32,317 nt of DNA from Caulobacteraceae bacterium (GCA_947452665.1 CANGEH010000001.1:1-32317); one strand, 5' to 3'. Positions 22,648-31,325 are shown, numbered from the stretch's first letter. The notes: generated from the letters alone by a model not told the origin. Numbers and translations are program-made.

Positions 22648-23520
22648 CTAGTAAAGTTGAATCGGTTTGGTTGTAGATTTGGTCGATTTCTGTTTTCCGG
22701 AATTTGCAATCTGTGGCGGGGGTGTTTTAAGCACCCACAAGCCCCGCTCCGCGCCGCGCATGACGAGCTCAACAACAGCCCCCTCAATTGCGGTCTTGAC
22801 GGCACGCGTATTGGCCTCATTTTGAGACGTGCCAGCTTCTGTCTCCAGCGTCCTTGTCGCACTGTCGAAGAATTTGAACATGGTCAGGTCAGACCCGGTC
22901 GAGAGCACGGTTTTTGTGACCTGAACATTGAGGAGGACCTCGCCGGTCGCGGTCGATACGGCCCGCAATGATACGGTCACCTGATCCTTGCGATACTCGG
23001 TCGAGGCGCCGATCCCCAGATAGCGTGCGCCAGCGCCGCCGGTCGAAACATTGCTGTCATAGCCAATAATGCCGCCCTGCAAGATCAGGCCGGCAAACAG
23101 CATGGGGTCGAGTTTGTTCGACTTTTCACCATCATATTCATCGCGCGTCTGGCGAACGATTTGACGTTCCTTGGCTAGGTCGTCGATACGGTTACGTTCA
23201 ACCACGCGAAAATTGCGGCCATGCCCGGCGTTTTTCAGCGCATCGATCAAGAGGGCCGTGCCGCCCTGGGTCACTGCGTTTGAAAAGCTCGCTGCCCCGT
23301 CCCGGTCCTTGCGCTGCCCGGTAAGGTCTGGAAAGTCATAGACAGCCACAATCGGCTGGCGCTCCATTTCCGGCAGATTGACCAGACTATCGAGCACGGG
23401 TCGGTCAACCACGGGCCGGTTCTTGGCGGTTAATTCCAGGGGCGGCGGCGGCGCAGAACTGCATCCCGCCACAAGCACCAGGCCCAAAATTGCGATTAAT
23501 GTCTTGGGGCCGGACGACAT
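22648..23520 (-). CDS. csgG: Curli secretion channel lipoprotein CsgG
   Basis: The product has a lipoprotein signal (MSSGPKTLIAILGLVLVAGCSS) with the lipobox Cys at residue 20. The CsgG domain follows: IVAVYDFPDLTGQRKD, then FRVVERNRIDDLAKERQIVR, LILQGGIIGYDSNVSTGGAGARYLG (the segment that begins the transmembrane hairpins), and YRKDQVTVSLRAVSTATGEVLLNV. Nonameric CsgG forms the outer membrane pore for curli subunits. The start codon overlaps the csgF stop as TGATG. The length (290 aa) is near E. coli CsgG (277). The C-terminal tail (KQKSTKSTTKP) is a basic extension. No csgE is visible in the window. Confidence 0.94.
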   Translation of the reverse strand: MSSGPKTLIAILGLVLVAGCSSAPPPPLELTAKNRPVVDRPVLDSLVNLPEMERQPIVAVYDFPDLTGQRKDRDGAASFSNAVTQGGTALLIDALKNAGHGRNFRVVERNRIDDLAKERQIVRQTRDEYDGEKSNKLDPMLFAGLILQGGIIGYDSNVSTGGAGARYLGIGASTEYRKDQVTVSLRAVSTATGEVLLNVQVTKTVLSTGSDLTMFKFFDSATRTLETEAGTSQNEANTRAVKTAIEGAVVELVMRGAERGLWVLKTPPPQIANSGKQKSTKSTTKPIQLY

Positions 23521-23969
23521 CAAAACTTAAACGCCGCTACGGGTATAATGATTTCGGTTAGTCCGCCGGCGCCATCATCAATCGACAGCTTAATTTGATC
23601 GATGTTTTTCTCATAAGAAATCGTATTTCCGTCTAACTCAAAGGTTCCGCTATCTGAATCGCCCGAAAACAGGTTTTCGGTTAACTGCTGAGCCAGTTGG
23701 GAATATATTCTTGACTGCAAATTTGTCGTAAATTTATTAAGTATCGAGTTTTTTTCTTCTAGCGCCTTAGCCTTGAGATCCGATTCCAGCTTTGTTTGAA
23801 TTTCTTTTTTTCTGGTCATTTGGGCCGAGTGGAGCGCTAACCAATAACCGCCAGCGCCTTCTTTGCTGAAGGACGGGCTAGCAAATCTGTGCACAATGTC
23901 CGATGCAGACGCTAGGGGGGCGTATGCAATAAAACCGGACACCAGAAAAAATTTAAATATAGATTTCAT
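23520..23969 (-). CDS. csgF: Curli assembly factor CsgF
   Basis: A signal peptide (MKSIFKFFLVSGFIAYAPLASA) is followed by SDIVHRFASPSFSKEG, which matches the conserved N-terminal segment of CsgF (FxNPxFGG-like) that inserts in the CsgG pore. The middle is helical (QMTRKKEIQTKLESDLKAKALEEKN), and the C-terminal part (GTFELDGNTISYEKNIDQ, then LSIDDGAGGLTEIIIPV) is the beta-strand region of the family. CsgF couples the CsgG pore to subunit nucleation on the cell surface. I chose the ATG at 23969, which puts the signal peptide at the very start; an earlier in-frame start would add thirteen polar residues. It is the first gene of the operon and overlaps csgG by one base. Confidence 0.9.
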   Translation of the reverse strand: MKSIFKFFLVSGFIAYAPLASASDIVHRFASPSFSKEGAGGYWLALHSAQMTRKKEIQTKLESDLKAKALEEKNSILNKFTTNLQSRIYSQLAQQLTENLFSGDSDSGTFELDGNTISYEKNIDQIKLSIDDGAGGLTEIIIPVAAFKF

Positions 23970-24144
23970 GATCAATCTGGTTCCAGAACCTGCATTGTTG
24001 TTAACCAAATTTCAGTATTTGAAACAAGTGTCTATTCTGGGAAAAATTTGATCTTGGGGCATTTAAGTTTAGTCGCCTGCGCCTAGCCATAAGCTTGGGC
24101 GCGCCCTGTCGGTCCCAATCTGCCAGGCTTTCAACCCTTTGGGT
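23970..24144. promoter_or_regulatory. Probable promoter region of the curli-type operon
   Basis: This 175-nt region is AT-rich compared with the neighbouring genes. It carries short palindromes GGTTC-CA-GAACC (23979-23990) and TTTCA-GTATT-TGAAA (24011-24025). On the minus strand a TTGTTT lies 17 nt before a TTAACA, which could be a weak promoter. An AACCC-TTT-GGGTT stem (24133-24145) may belong to the end of the upstream glycosyltransferase gene. Confidence 0.4.
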
Positions 24145-26652
24145 TCAAGGCGCGGGCTCAGCCTGCAGCAATCGGGCGGCAGCCTCGGCCACAGTCCGGC
24201 TCAGTATACCCGGCACTGGACCGCGATAGTTGGCCGCCGCTGCCCGCAGGGCCGCCAGCCGTTCCGGCGCTGTTATGAGACCAAGGATTTCATCTTCCCA
24301 GGCCGCCAGATCGTCTGGGTCGATCATCGGCATCAGCCCTTCGGACGCTTCGCGCAGCGCCGGGTGGGTACCGGTAACGACCGGCGTGCCACAGGCCAGG
24401 CTCTCGGCCACCGGCATGCCAAAGCCTTCCGCAAAGGAGGGGAATACAGTGAAAAGTGCCCGGCGATAGAGCAGGGCTAGGGTATCGTCCGCCACCCCCT
24501 CGAGCACAAGCAGGTGCGGTGCCAGTCGCCAGTCTCGCCGCAGCCAGATCCGCACCGGCTCCACCCCCCAGCCCCAGCGGCCGACAAACACCAGTCGCGG
24601 GAGTTCGGCCTCCGGCAGCTTGCGCCTTAGCCGGTCCCAGACCCGCAGCAGCAGCAAATGGTTCTTGCGCACCTCGATGGTGGAGCAGAACAAGATAAAG
24701 GGCCGCCCGTCCGCCAGCCCCGGGGGTAGGGCCGCATGACCACTGCCGCCGCGAAGGCTCGGCGCCAAGCCTGGATGGGCTATGCTGATATGGGCGGGAT
24801 CAACGGGATCGGCTATGCCACAAAAGTCTGTATCGGCAGCCGCCGCCCCATAGGAGGCGGCACTATGGGCCGAATTGGCCACCAGATGGTTGGCCTGGGC
24901 CAGGATGGCTAGCGCCTGGGAGACGAAGCCCTTGACCTCGCGGCCATCGGTCAGTTGCGGCACTTCCCATGCCACCATGTCATGCACGACCATAACCGCG
25001 CTACGGCCGCTCGCCCGCCACGCTTTAAAGATACTGGGCGCGGCATAGTCCCAGGGATTGGAAACTGAGACCAATACCCGTCCCTCGGGCAGGGGGGCTG
25101 CCAGCCGATGCCCTGCCGGCGGCGGGGATGAGGCCGGTCGCACCGGCAAGGCCCGGCGCCACCACCTTGCCACCCGCCAGCCCAGCGCCATGGCCTGCCA
25201 AAGCCGCCGCGGCATGGCGAAGAAGGCCAGCCCCGCTAGGCCGCGCAGGCGCAGCCGATCGGGCGCGGGAAGCCCTGGGCCTGGTGGTATGGGCAGGCTA
25301 ACCTCAAAGCGCTGGTTCACCCATTCGGTCTCGGCGCGGTCCAAGGATCGATAGCCACCGCTTGCGGGGTCATGGCGCACGAGGCCTAGGCGCAAATCGG
25401 GCCGCGCATAAAGCGCCTCGAAGACTTCCGCCTCCACCCGGCTCATTCCCATAGGGGTCTGCCAGCCATGCTCCAATGTCCGGGTCAGGTCCAGCAGGAC
25501 GCCAGGTTCGGTGGCGGGCACAGGCACGACCGCGGTTTCCCCGGCAAGCACGGTCACCAGGCGTGGCACGACCACTCCCGCGGCGAACTCGGCGCGGGCG
25601 CGGGCAAGGCCGGCCTGAGCTAGACGCGCGCAGAGGGCGTCATCGGTCGCTAGGCGATGCAGGGCGCCAGCCAGGGCTGACGCGTCGCCCTCAGGTACCA
25701 GCAGGCCGTCCTGCTCATGATTGATCAATCTTGCCGGCGCACCTGCGGCCACGGCAATCACCGGCCGGGCATGGGCCCAGGCCTCGATAATGGCGCGGCC
25801 AAAAGTTTCGGGCCCGCCCCCGCTTGTCTCCGAAGACACGACGACCCCGCGGCAGGCCTCCAGGTCCGGCCCTGGGTCGGGCACATAAGGCTCCAGCCTA
25901 AACAGGCCTTGTAAATCGGCCGCCGAAACCTGTTGTTCCAGCGCCGCATAGAGCGCCGCATCGGCCCTATAGCCGATGGAGCGAATTTGCACGGGCGTTC
26001 CGGCAGCGCGCAATATCGCCGCCGCACGGATCAGTGCGGCATGACCCTTCCAGCCATTGACGGTGGCCAGATGCAGCAATGGCCCCGCTATTGGCGGCAG
26101 GCTAGCGTCCTGTGTCGGCAGTTCCACCATGTCGGGCACGACCAAGGCGCGCAGTGGGCCGCGTGGGGCGATGAAGGGCTCTAGATAGTCTGGGCGGTCT
26201 AGAACCACCTGGTGCGGAACTAAAATCGTGGCGCCGACCAGGGGCTGCAACACCTGGCCAAGGTCCGACCAGAGAAAATCGCGCACATAGACAAAGCTGC
26301 GCGCACCCAGACCAGGCAACCAACGCGTCGCGGCCGCGAGGATGCGGGCCGAGCCATGGGTATTGGCCAGCACGACTGCCGGGCGCAGGCGCAGATAAAG
26401 CGCGATGAAACGCTGCACTGCCCGGTCGAAATCTGCATCATCTGCGCTGGCAACCGCGGTGATATGCAGGTTTGGCCGGGCAAGTTGGTGCAAGGCCTGC
26501 AGATGCAGCGGGCTCTCGGCAATCACCGCGGCCCGCTGGCCCGGCGGCAGATGGCGCAGTATGATCTCCAGACTGCGTTCGGCCCCGCCATAGCCGGGAC
26601 TGACAGAAACCACCAATAGCGGGCCGGCGGGCATGCCCGCGTTCTGGTTCAT
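24145..26652 (-). CDS. Double-domain GT4 glycosyltransferase (two tandem GT-B modules)
   Basis: This 835-aa protein contains two complete GT4-type modules. The first (about 1-375) starts LLVVSVSPGYGGAERSLEIIL and ends with SSETSGGGPETFGRAIIEAWAHARPVI, which has the EX7E motif. The second (about 385-830) has MGMSRVEAEVFEALY near its start, FILFCSTIEVRKNHLLLLRVW in the middle, and FPSFAEGFGMPVAESLACGTPVV, again EX7E. Such proteins add two sugars in turn to a polysaccharide or lipid-linked chain in the cytoplasm. I chose the ATG at 26652, seven nt after the end of the preceding gene; an earlier in-frame start would overlap that gene. It is the last gene of a four-gene glycosyltransferase operon. 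The sugars cannot be predicted. Confidence 0.9.
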   Translation of the reverse strand: MNQNAGMPAGPLLVVSVSPGYGGAERSLEIILRHLPPGQRAAVIAESPLHLQALHQLARPNLHITAVASADDADFDRAVQRFIALYLRLRPAVVLANTHGSARILAAATRWLPGLGARSFVYVRDFLWSDLGQVLQPLVGATILVPHQVVLDRPDYLEPFIAPRGPLRALVVPDMVELPTQDASLPPIAGPLLHLATVNGWKGHAALIRAAAILRAAGTPVQIRSIGYRADAALYAALEQQVSAADLQGLFRLEPYVPDPGPDLEACRGVVVSSETSGGGPETFGRAIIEAWAHARPVIAVAAGAPARLINHEQDGLLVPEGDASALAGALHRLATDDALCARLAQAGLARARAEFAAGVVVPRLVTVLAGETAVVPVPATEPGVLLDLTRTLEHGWQTPMGMSRVEAEVFEALYARPDLRLGLVRHDPASGGYRSLDRAETEWVNQRFEVSLPIPPGPGLPAPDRLRLRGLAGLAFFAMPRRLWQAMALGWRVARWWRRALPVRPASSPPPAGHRLAAPLPEGRVLVSVSNPWDYAAPSIFKAWRASGRSAVMVVHDMVAWEVPQLTDGREVKGFVSQALAILAQANHLVANSAHSAASYGAAAADTDFCGIADPVDPAHISIAHPGLAPSLRGGSGHAALPPGLADGRPFILFCSTIEVRKNHLLLLRVWDRLRRKLPEAELPRLVFVGRWGWGVEPVRIWLRRDWRLAPHLLVLEGVADDTLALLYRRALFTVFPSFAEGFGMPVAESLACGTPVVTGTHPALREASEGLMPMIDPDDLAAWEDEILGLITAPERLAALRAAAANYRGPVPGILSRTVAEAAARLLQAEPAP

Positions 26653-26659
26653 GGCCTGA

Positions 26660-27619
26660 TCACAATCCGACCTCGGCCGAGGCATAGGCAAGCACGCGCT
26701 GCGGCAGCGCCGCCTGCTGCCGCAGAGTCATCTCTCCGCGGTCGAGCCGGTCCAGCAGGCCGCGAATGGTCAAGCCCTGCAATGGCGGGTCTATGCCAAG
26801 CCCGGCCTGAATCGCTGGGGCGATTTCTAGGCTGGCACGGCGCCGTTCGATTTCTTCGGCATAGCGGCGCCAAATGGCCATTCTTGGCGCATCGATACTC
26901 AGCCGCAGCGGCACGGTATTACTGCCATCGTCCTTGTACCGATACTCGCCGATAATGTTGTCCAGGGCGTGATAGGAGAACGGATAGCGCGTGCCCAGCC
27001 TTAGGTGCCATTCATAGTCTTCGAACAATTCCAGGCTGTCATCGGCCCACAAATCCGCCTTGGCGATGCGGCTGCGGTCTAGCAACATGCCATGGAAAGG
27101 GCAAAACCCGTCGCGAAATGTATCCACCAAGGTCTGGCCTGGCAGTCTGCCCAGCCGGGCAAATCCGATGCCGAAAGGCACAGCGGTCGAGGCGGCCAAG
27201 CTCTTCAGCGCAATACCGCCAAAAGCTACAGCGCCTCCGCTGGCCGACAAGGCGTTCACTAGCACCGTATAGGCTTCAGGATAGAGCACATCGTCATAGT
27301 CGAGAACCGCGAGGTATCGGCCGCGGGCCTCGGCAATCCCCGCGTTCAAAAGGGCGGAGCGGGCATCGGCCAAGCCATCCTCACGGGTATAGCGCACCAC
27401 ATCCAAGCTTACCGACGGATCAATCGCGCGAAACGGGGCGAGCCTTGCCTCCAGCGCTTGCGACTGCGCGTCAGTGAAGCGCTGGGTTACCAAGAGCACA
27501 CGCAGCGGCCGCCAAGACTGAGCAATCAGGCTCAGCAGAGCGCCGCTCAACTCTTCGAACAGGGCCGGATTATGGAACCGGACAATCACCTCGACGGCAT
27601 CGCTTAAATCGTCATGCAT
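26660..27619 (-). CDS. Family-2-like glycosyltransferase
   Basis: The product opens DDLSDAVEVIVRFHNPALFEELSGALLSLIAQSW, the usual first strand and helix of a GT-A enzyme. GLADARSALLNAGIAEARGRYLAVLDYDDVLYPEAY contains the DxD-type YDD motif for metal and nucleotide sugar. The later LFEDYEWHLRLGTRYPF carries the acidic residues expected near the catalytic base. No membrane helix is seen, so it acts in the cytoplasm. I chose the ATG at 27619 since it lies just after the stop codon of the gene before it; earlier ATGs at 27637 or before overlap that gene. It sits between the coiled-coil protein and the double GT4, all closely packed. The acceptor is unknown. Confidence 0.85.
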   Translation of the reverse strand: MHDDLSDAVEVIVRFHNPALFEELSGALLSLIAQSWRPLRVLLVTQRFTDAQSQALEARLAPFRAIDPSVSLDVVRYTREDGLADARSALLNAGIAEARGRYLAVLDYDDVLYPEAYTVLVNALSASGGAVAFGGIALKSLAASTAVPFGIGFARLGRLPGQTLVDTFRDGFCPFHGMLLDRSRIAKADLWADDSLELFEDYEWHLRLGTRYPFSYHALDNIIGEYRYKDDGSNTVPLRLSIDAPRMAIWRRYAEEIERRRASLEIAPAIQAGLGIDPPLQGLTIRGLLDRLDRGEMTLRQQAALPQRVLAYASAEVGL

Positions 27620-27630
27620 TAGACCGGGTC

Positions 27631-29076
27631 CTACCATCGCGATGGGGCGAAACAAAAGCCGTTCGACCAATCGGCAAGATCAGGATTGCGGCTCAACGGG
27701 TCGGGACCGGGTTCTTCTGGCATGCCGCCATGGCGCCGGATTTCGGTACCGATCGCTGCGGCCACCGGCTCACATCCCCAAAGCCGCGCCAGGCGATAGC
27801 CGTCGAGTAGGTGTTCAGGCGCGACCCAGTCGCTGGTGCCCGGCGCGGCCTGGCTGGTAATGTAACGCGCATTGGGGCAGGCCAGTATCCGCAGCCCAGC
27901 CTGGCGTGCCCGCCAGGACAGGTCCACGGCCGCGAGCGTGTCCAATGCCGGTTCCAGGCCGCCGAGCGCGAGCACTGGGCCGATCGGCAATAGCAGGCAA
28001 GCGCCCCCGGCCCAGGCCGTCTCGAAGCTCACTGGATCGACATGGCGCGGATGCTCGTTGGGAAAGTCCGCCGCGCCAATCAAGGCCATATTGTCTGCCG
28101 CAGCGGACATGCGCAGCAAGGCTTCTAGGCAATCGGGCGCGAAGAACCCTTCGGCATCGGCGGCGATGTACAAGGTCGCCCCGCGCGCGGCCGCTTGGCG
28201 CAGCATCTGGTCATGCGCGGCGCTGGCATGGCGCATATCGTCTGGCAGGTCTAGGGCCGTTGTGCCCGGCGGCGCCTCGGCGGCGGGGCCGGGCCAGAGC
28301 AGCATGCAGTCCTCAAGCCCAGCCTGCTGCGCAGAGATGGCCGCGCTGCGGGCGGCGCGCGTGGCCGTTGCCAGACGGGTGCTAGGCCCAAGGCCAATGG
28401 CAAGGCGCGGCCTAGGCGGCGGAAGATCTAGGCCGAGGGCCTGCCGCCGGGCGGCTTCAGCCGAGGCCTTGGCCAGGGCGCTGATCGCCCGCAAACTGTG
28501 GCGACCGATCCGCAAATAGTGCAGCAACGGGTTTTCAGTCCCGATATCGGGGTTTTCGGTCCTGTACCAGGCGGTATCAAAAGCCGGGCTGGGATCGGTG
28601 ACGGTAAGCCTATCGGACGCTTTGTGGCCACGGCTCGGCACCTGCCGCAGATAGTGTGCCGCCGCATCCAAAGGCGCCCGAGGTGCATCGGGATTTCGGG
28701 CCGTGTACCAGTCAGGGTCAAACAGGCCAGATTGCAAGATCAGGCTAGCCTCGGGTGGGGGCGGCGCTGGTGCGCGCGCGCCAGCCCCTGCAGCCAGTAA
28801 CCCGCGTAGCAAACCATGCAGCCAAGGCCTTACGCTCACCGACCGCTGGATGCGTTTCACCAGCCGCCAGAGTCGGCTGTTTGTGTCGGTTTCCAACTTT
28901 TTTAGGGCGGCATTTGCGCTTGCCAAAGCCGCCTCGCGCGCCGCCAGATCCTTCTCGCGCGCCGCTAAGGCCGCATGAAGCCGCGAAAGGTCCAGCCGCG
29001 CCAAGGCCAAGGGGCTGTGGTCGACTGGCGCGCGCTCAGCCTGCGCCAGGCGAGGGCTAGGGGGGTTAATTGTCAT
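27631..29076 (-). CDS. Coiled-coil protein with two FDxxWYxxxNPD repeats and a GT-A-like C-terminus
   Basis: Residues about 28-64 are a charged, Ala-rich coiled coil (LARLDLSRLHAALAAREKD then AAREAALASANAALKKLE). Two related segments follow, GLFDPDWYTARNPD...AHYLR (117-144) and PAFDTAWYRTENPD...LHYLRIG (164-191); such repeats are common in large glycosyltransferases. The C-terminal 270 residues resemble a GT-A fold, with LYIAADAEGFFAPDCLEALLRM where the DxD region should be and AWAGGACLLLPIGPVLALGGLEPAL further on. I see no clear DxD, so catalysis is doubtful. The gene overlaps the upstream GT4 gene by 11 bases. It may be an active transferase of an unusual kind or a scaffold for the other enzymes. 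Confidence 0.75.
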   Translation of the reverse strand: MTINPPSPRLAQAERAPVDHSPLALARLDLSRLHAALAAREKDLAAREAALASANAALKKLETDTNSRLWRLVKRIQRSVSVRPWLHGLLRGLLAAGAGARAPAPPPPEASLILQSGLFDPDWYTARNPDAPRAPLDAAAHYLRQVPSRGHKASDRLTVTDPSPAFDTAWYRTENPDIGTENPLLHYLRIGRHSLRAISALAKASAEAARRQALGLDLPPPRPRLAIGLGPSTRLATATRAARSAAISAQQAGLEDCMLLWPGPAAEAPPGTTALDLPDDMRHASAAHDQMLRQAAARGATLYIAADAEGFFAPDCLEALLRMSAAADNMALIGAADFPNEHPRHVDPVSFETAWAGGACLLLPIGPVLALGGLEPALDTLAAVDLSWRARQAGLRILACPNARYITSQAAPGTSDWVAPEHLLDGYRLARLWGCEPVAAAIGTEIRRHGGMPEEPGPDPLSRNPDLADWSNGFCFAPSRW

Positions 29077-30229
29077 CGTTGAAAGGCAAGCCAGAGGTTG
29101 GGAGCAAGAAGCCGTCCGTCAATAGGGCCCGAGCCCTGGTAACGAGCAACGCGGCAAGGCGTGTATCCGCCAGCAGGCGCGCGCAGGCCTTGGCTAGGCC
29201 TGTGGCGCTGTCTGCCATTAAAAGCTGGTTGCCCGAGACAGCGCCAAGCCCGCGGCAGGCATGCGAGGTCGCCACCACAGGCCGGCCATGCAGCCAGGCT
29301 TCCAGCACCTTAAATTTTGTCCCGCCGCCGCCGCGCAGGGGGGCAATGGCAAGGCTGGCCCTGGCATAGGCGGCGCTGAACCCAGCTTCGGCACCGAGAT
29401 AGACAAGGCCAGCGCGCTCAAGCTGGACGATCAGGTCTGGCGAGGCCGCGCCCGCCACAGCCACCTCCACCCCCGGCACCAGCCGCCGCAATCGTGGGGC
29501 AATCGATTTTGCCAGCCAAAGGGCGGCGTCTTGATTGGGCAGATAGCCCAACGAACCGACAAACAGAACCCTCGGCGGCCCGGCCTCGACAGGCATTGGC
29601 GTGGGTAGCGGTCCGGCTATGCGGTTGGCCGCAACGCTCACCTTTGCCTGCGCTTGCATCCTCTGGCCGCGCCGGCCAAGCATGTCTGCATCCTCAGCCG
29701 CTGCGACATGCACGCGCGCAAACTGCTGCAGCGCGCGGTTCTCGGCGGCGCGATAGGCGCGCGCGCCGCGGATGTGCGCCCAGGCCTGGCTTGGCTGCTC
29801 ATGGCGCAGCGCCAACCAAGCCAAGCTGTTGCGGGTGCGCGATTCTAGATCGTCGCAATCCAGTTCGATCCGCGCCTGCCACTCGGCAGGCAGGTGCTGG
29901 GCCAGATCCATCAAATAGAGGCGAAACACCACCACACGCGCGGGCGGCTCGTCCGGCAGTGCCGCCTTTAGCTGGGCCAACAAATCATCATCCACGCCAA
30001 GCCAGTCCTGTGGCGCGCCGGCCTGACGGGCCTGCAGCACCCGTAATTGGCCCGGCACCGGGCAGGCGCCCTCTGCCGCCGCGGCATAGGTGGCAAAGAC
30101 AATGGTAAGCAGGCGGTGTTCAGCGGCCAGGGCCATGGCCCACATCCAGGCCCGGCGCGCCAGCCCGACGCCCTGAGCATCCGGCCGAACCGGGGAAAGC
30201 AGCACCGCGAGTGGCCGGGAATCCGCCAT
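29066..30229 (-). CDS. GT4-type glycosyltransferase
   Basis: The 387-aa protein starts MADSRPLAVLLSPVRPDAQG, a typical GT-B first strand. The N-domain has RIELDCDDLESRTRNSLAWLAL. The C-domain has PRVLFVGSLGYLPNQDAALWL and LAIAPLRGGGGTKFKVLEAWLHGRPVVATSHACRGL, the conserved nucleotide-sugar binding region of this subfamily (GGGTKFKxLE). A TTG immediately before the ATG could be read as a start, but the ATG is more likely. It is the first gene of the four-gene operon and overlaps the second by 11 bases. No export signal is present. Confidence 0.88.
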   Translation of the reverse strand: MADSRPLAVLLSPVRPDAQGVGLARRAWMWAMALAAEHRLLTIVFATYAAAAEGACPVPGQLRVLQARQAGAPQDWLGVDDDLLAQLKAALPDEPPARVVVFRLYLMDLAQHLPAEWQARIELDCDDLESRTRNSLAWLALRHEQPSQAWAHIRGARAYRAAENRALQQFARVHVAAAEDADMLGRRGQRMQAQAKVSVAANRIAGPLPTPMPVEAGPPRVLFVGSLGYLPNQDAALWLAKSIAPRLRRLVPGVEVAVAGAASPDLIVQLERAGLVYLGAEAGFSAAYARASLAIAPLRGGGGTKFKVLEAWLHGRPVVATSHACRGLGAVSGNQLLMADSATGLAKACARLLADTRLAALLVTRARALLTDGFLLPTSGLPFNDDN

Positions 30230-30516
30230 CAATAGGGGGTCCCAAGCGATTGCGGCCCAGCCTGCCTAAGCCCGGGCCCTAAGAAGCTTTGGCGCACGCT
30301 TAAGAATAGTTCAAGCAACAGGTCGGACGGCAGTGAGTAAATTTGGTGCAAGGCGCTAAACCACAAAGAAACAATTTTGTCCCTCTAGCTTATTCCACGA
30401 AACGGCTCAACCCGATGCAAGTCTGCGACGGCGCTCGCAGGCCTGGCGGCGGATCGCGTTTAAACTGAACTCGCTATAAGCGCGTATCGAGAACCGATGA
30501 CGGGATACCCGCAGAG
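30230..30516. other. Intergenic stretch upstream of the glycosyltransferase operon
   Basis: I see no supported gene here. The region probably carries the promoter of the glycosyltransferase operon, but no convincing boxes stand out. Confidence 0.5.
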
Positions 30517-30545
30517 AAAAAGGCCCGGCGTTTAGCCGAGCCCTT
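30517..30545 (-). terminator. Strong intrinsic terminator of the beta-barrel gene
   Basis: On the minus strand AAGGGCTCGGC pairs with GCCGGGCCTT (11 bp counting two G-U pairs) around a TAAAC loop and is followed by a run of five T. It starts about 20 nt after the stop codon of the outer membrane protein gene. This is the clearest rho-independent terminator in the window. Confidence 0.88.
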
Positions 30546-30566
30546 ACCTATGATATCAGTATTGTA

Positions 30567-31325
30567 TTAGAAACGGTAGTTTACGCCCACCAAAACCGAA
30601 TCGAGATGGTGTTTGTACTCATACTTCCAAGATGTCGAATCCCACCAAATGCCCGTACCGGTATAGTTCAGACTTGTGGTCTTTTTGCCAAAATCTAGGT
30701 GATTATACTCTGCTAAAATAGACATATGTGCATTTAGTTCGTATTCAAAACCTGCGCCGATGGTAAAGCCACTTTGTGTATTGGTGCTCTCGCCATAAAA
30801 CGGATCGACATCTACTTGATAGTTATCGGTATGTTTTACTTTCGCAAAGGCTAATCCGCCTTTGGCATAAAGCAAAAGTTCTGGCTCATATAAATACCCC
30901 ACCCGCCCCGTAAGCGTACCGACCGACTTAAGAGTGGAATTCAAGTGTTCATCAGGAAAATCAGGGTATTGCGTAGGCGTGTCGATATTGGACAAATCAA
31001 GCATGGCTTGAACGCCCAAAACATATTTGCCAAATTGCTTGTCATAGCCAGCCTGAAAGCCGCCGATAAGGTCTGTCGCCGTGCCCGAGTCAATATTGAT
31101 GGCATCGATAGCCGTTGAGCCTTGATACTGGTCAGGCCCGAACTGGTCCGTATTCATCCGCCCAGAACCGATATTGGCGCCAATATAGACGCCAGTCCAA
31201 TTGTAGGCTGACGTATTCGCAACTGAATTTGCTGAGACATTAACCTTGGAAGACGGATCAGCAGCTTGCACGGTCAATGGCGACAAGAAGAGCGCGGCAG
31301 CAAGTATAATTTTTATATGTTTCAT
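30567..31325 (-). CDS. Outer membrane beta-barrel protein (Opa/Omp25-like porin family)
   Basis: The 252-aa product has a signal peptide (MKHIKIILAAALFLSPLTVQAADP) and then NWTGVYIGANIGSG, the opening strand typical of alphaproteobacterial Omp25/Opa-like barrels. Later strands alternate polar and hydrophobic residues: GGFQAGYDKQFGKYVLGVQ, TLTGRVGYLYEPELLLYAKGGLAFA and FTIGAGFEYELNAHMSILAEYNHLDFG. The end, VLVGVNYRF, has the terminal Phe used for outer membrane insertion. I chose the ATG at 31325 because it begins the signal peptide; the frame is open for 51 further codons upstream but that part does not look like a natural N-terminus. It is a single-gene unit with its own terminator. Its role is probably structural or pore-forming. 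Confidence 0.92.
   Translation of the reverse strand: MKHIKIILAAALFLSPLTVQAADPSSKVNVSANSVANTSAYNWTGVYIGANIGSGRMNTDQFGPDQYQGSTAIDAINIDSGTATDLIGGFQAGYDKQFGKYVLGVQAMLDLSNIDTPTQYPDFPDEHLNSTLKSVGTLTGRVGYLYEPELLLYAKGGLAFAKVKHTDNYQVDVDPFYGESTNTQSGFTIGAGFEYELNAHMSILAEYNHLDFGKKTTSLNYTGTGIWWDSTSWKYEYKHHLDSVLVGVNYRF

Noticed and set aside
24133..24145. Terminator at the end of the double GT4 gene
   Set aside because: The AACCC/GGGTT stem is only 5 bp, overlaps the stop region and has no U tract.
27872..28519. Long plus-strand frame (215 codons) inside the coiled-coil glycosyltransferase gene
   Set aside because: Antisense to a gene in a compact operon; the sequence is Arg/Ala/Ser-rich and looks like a shadow.
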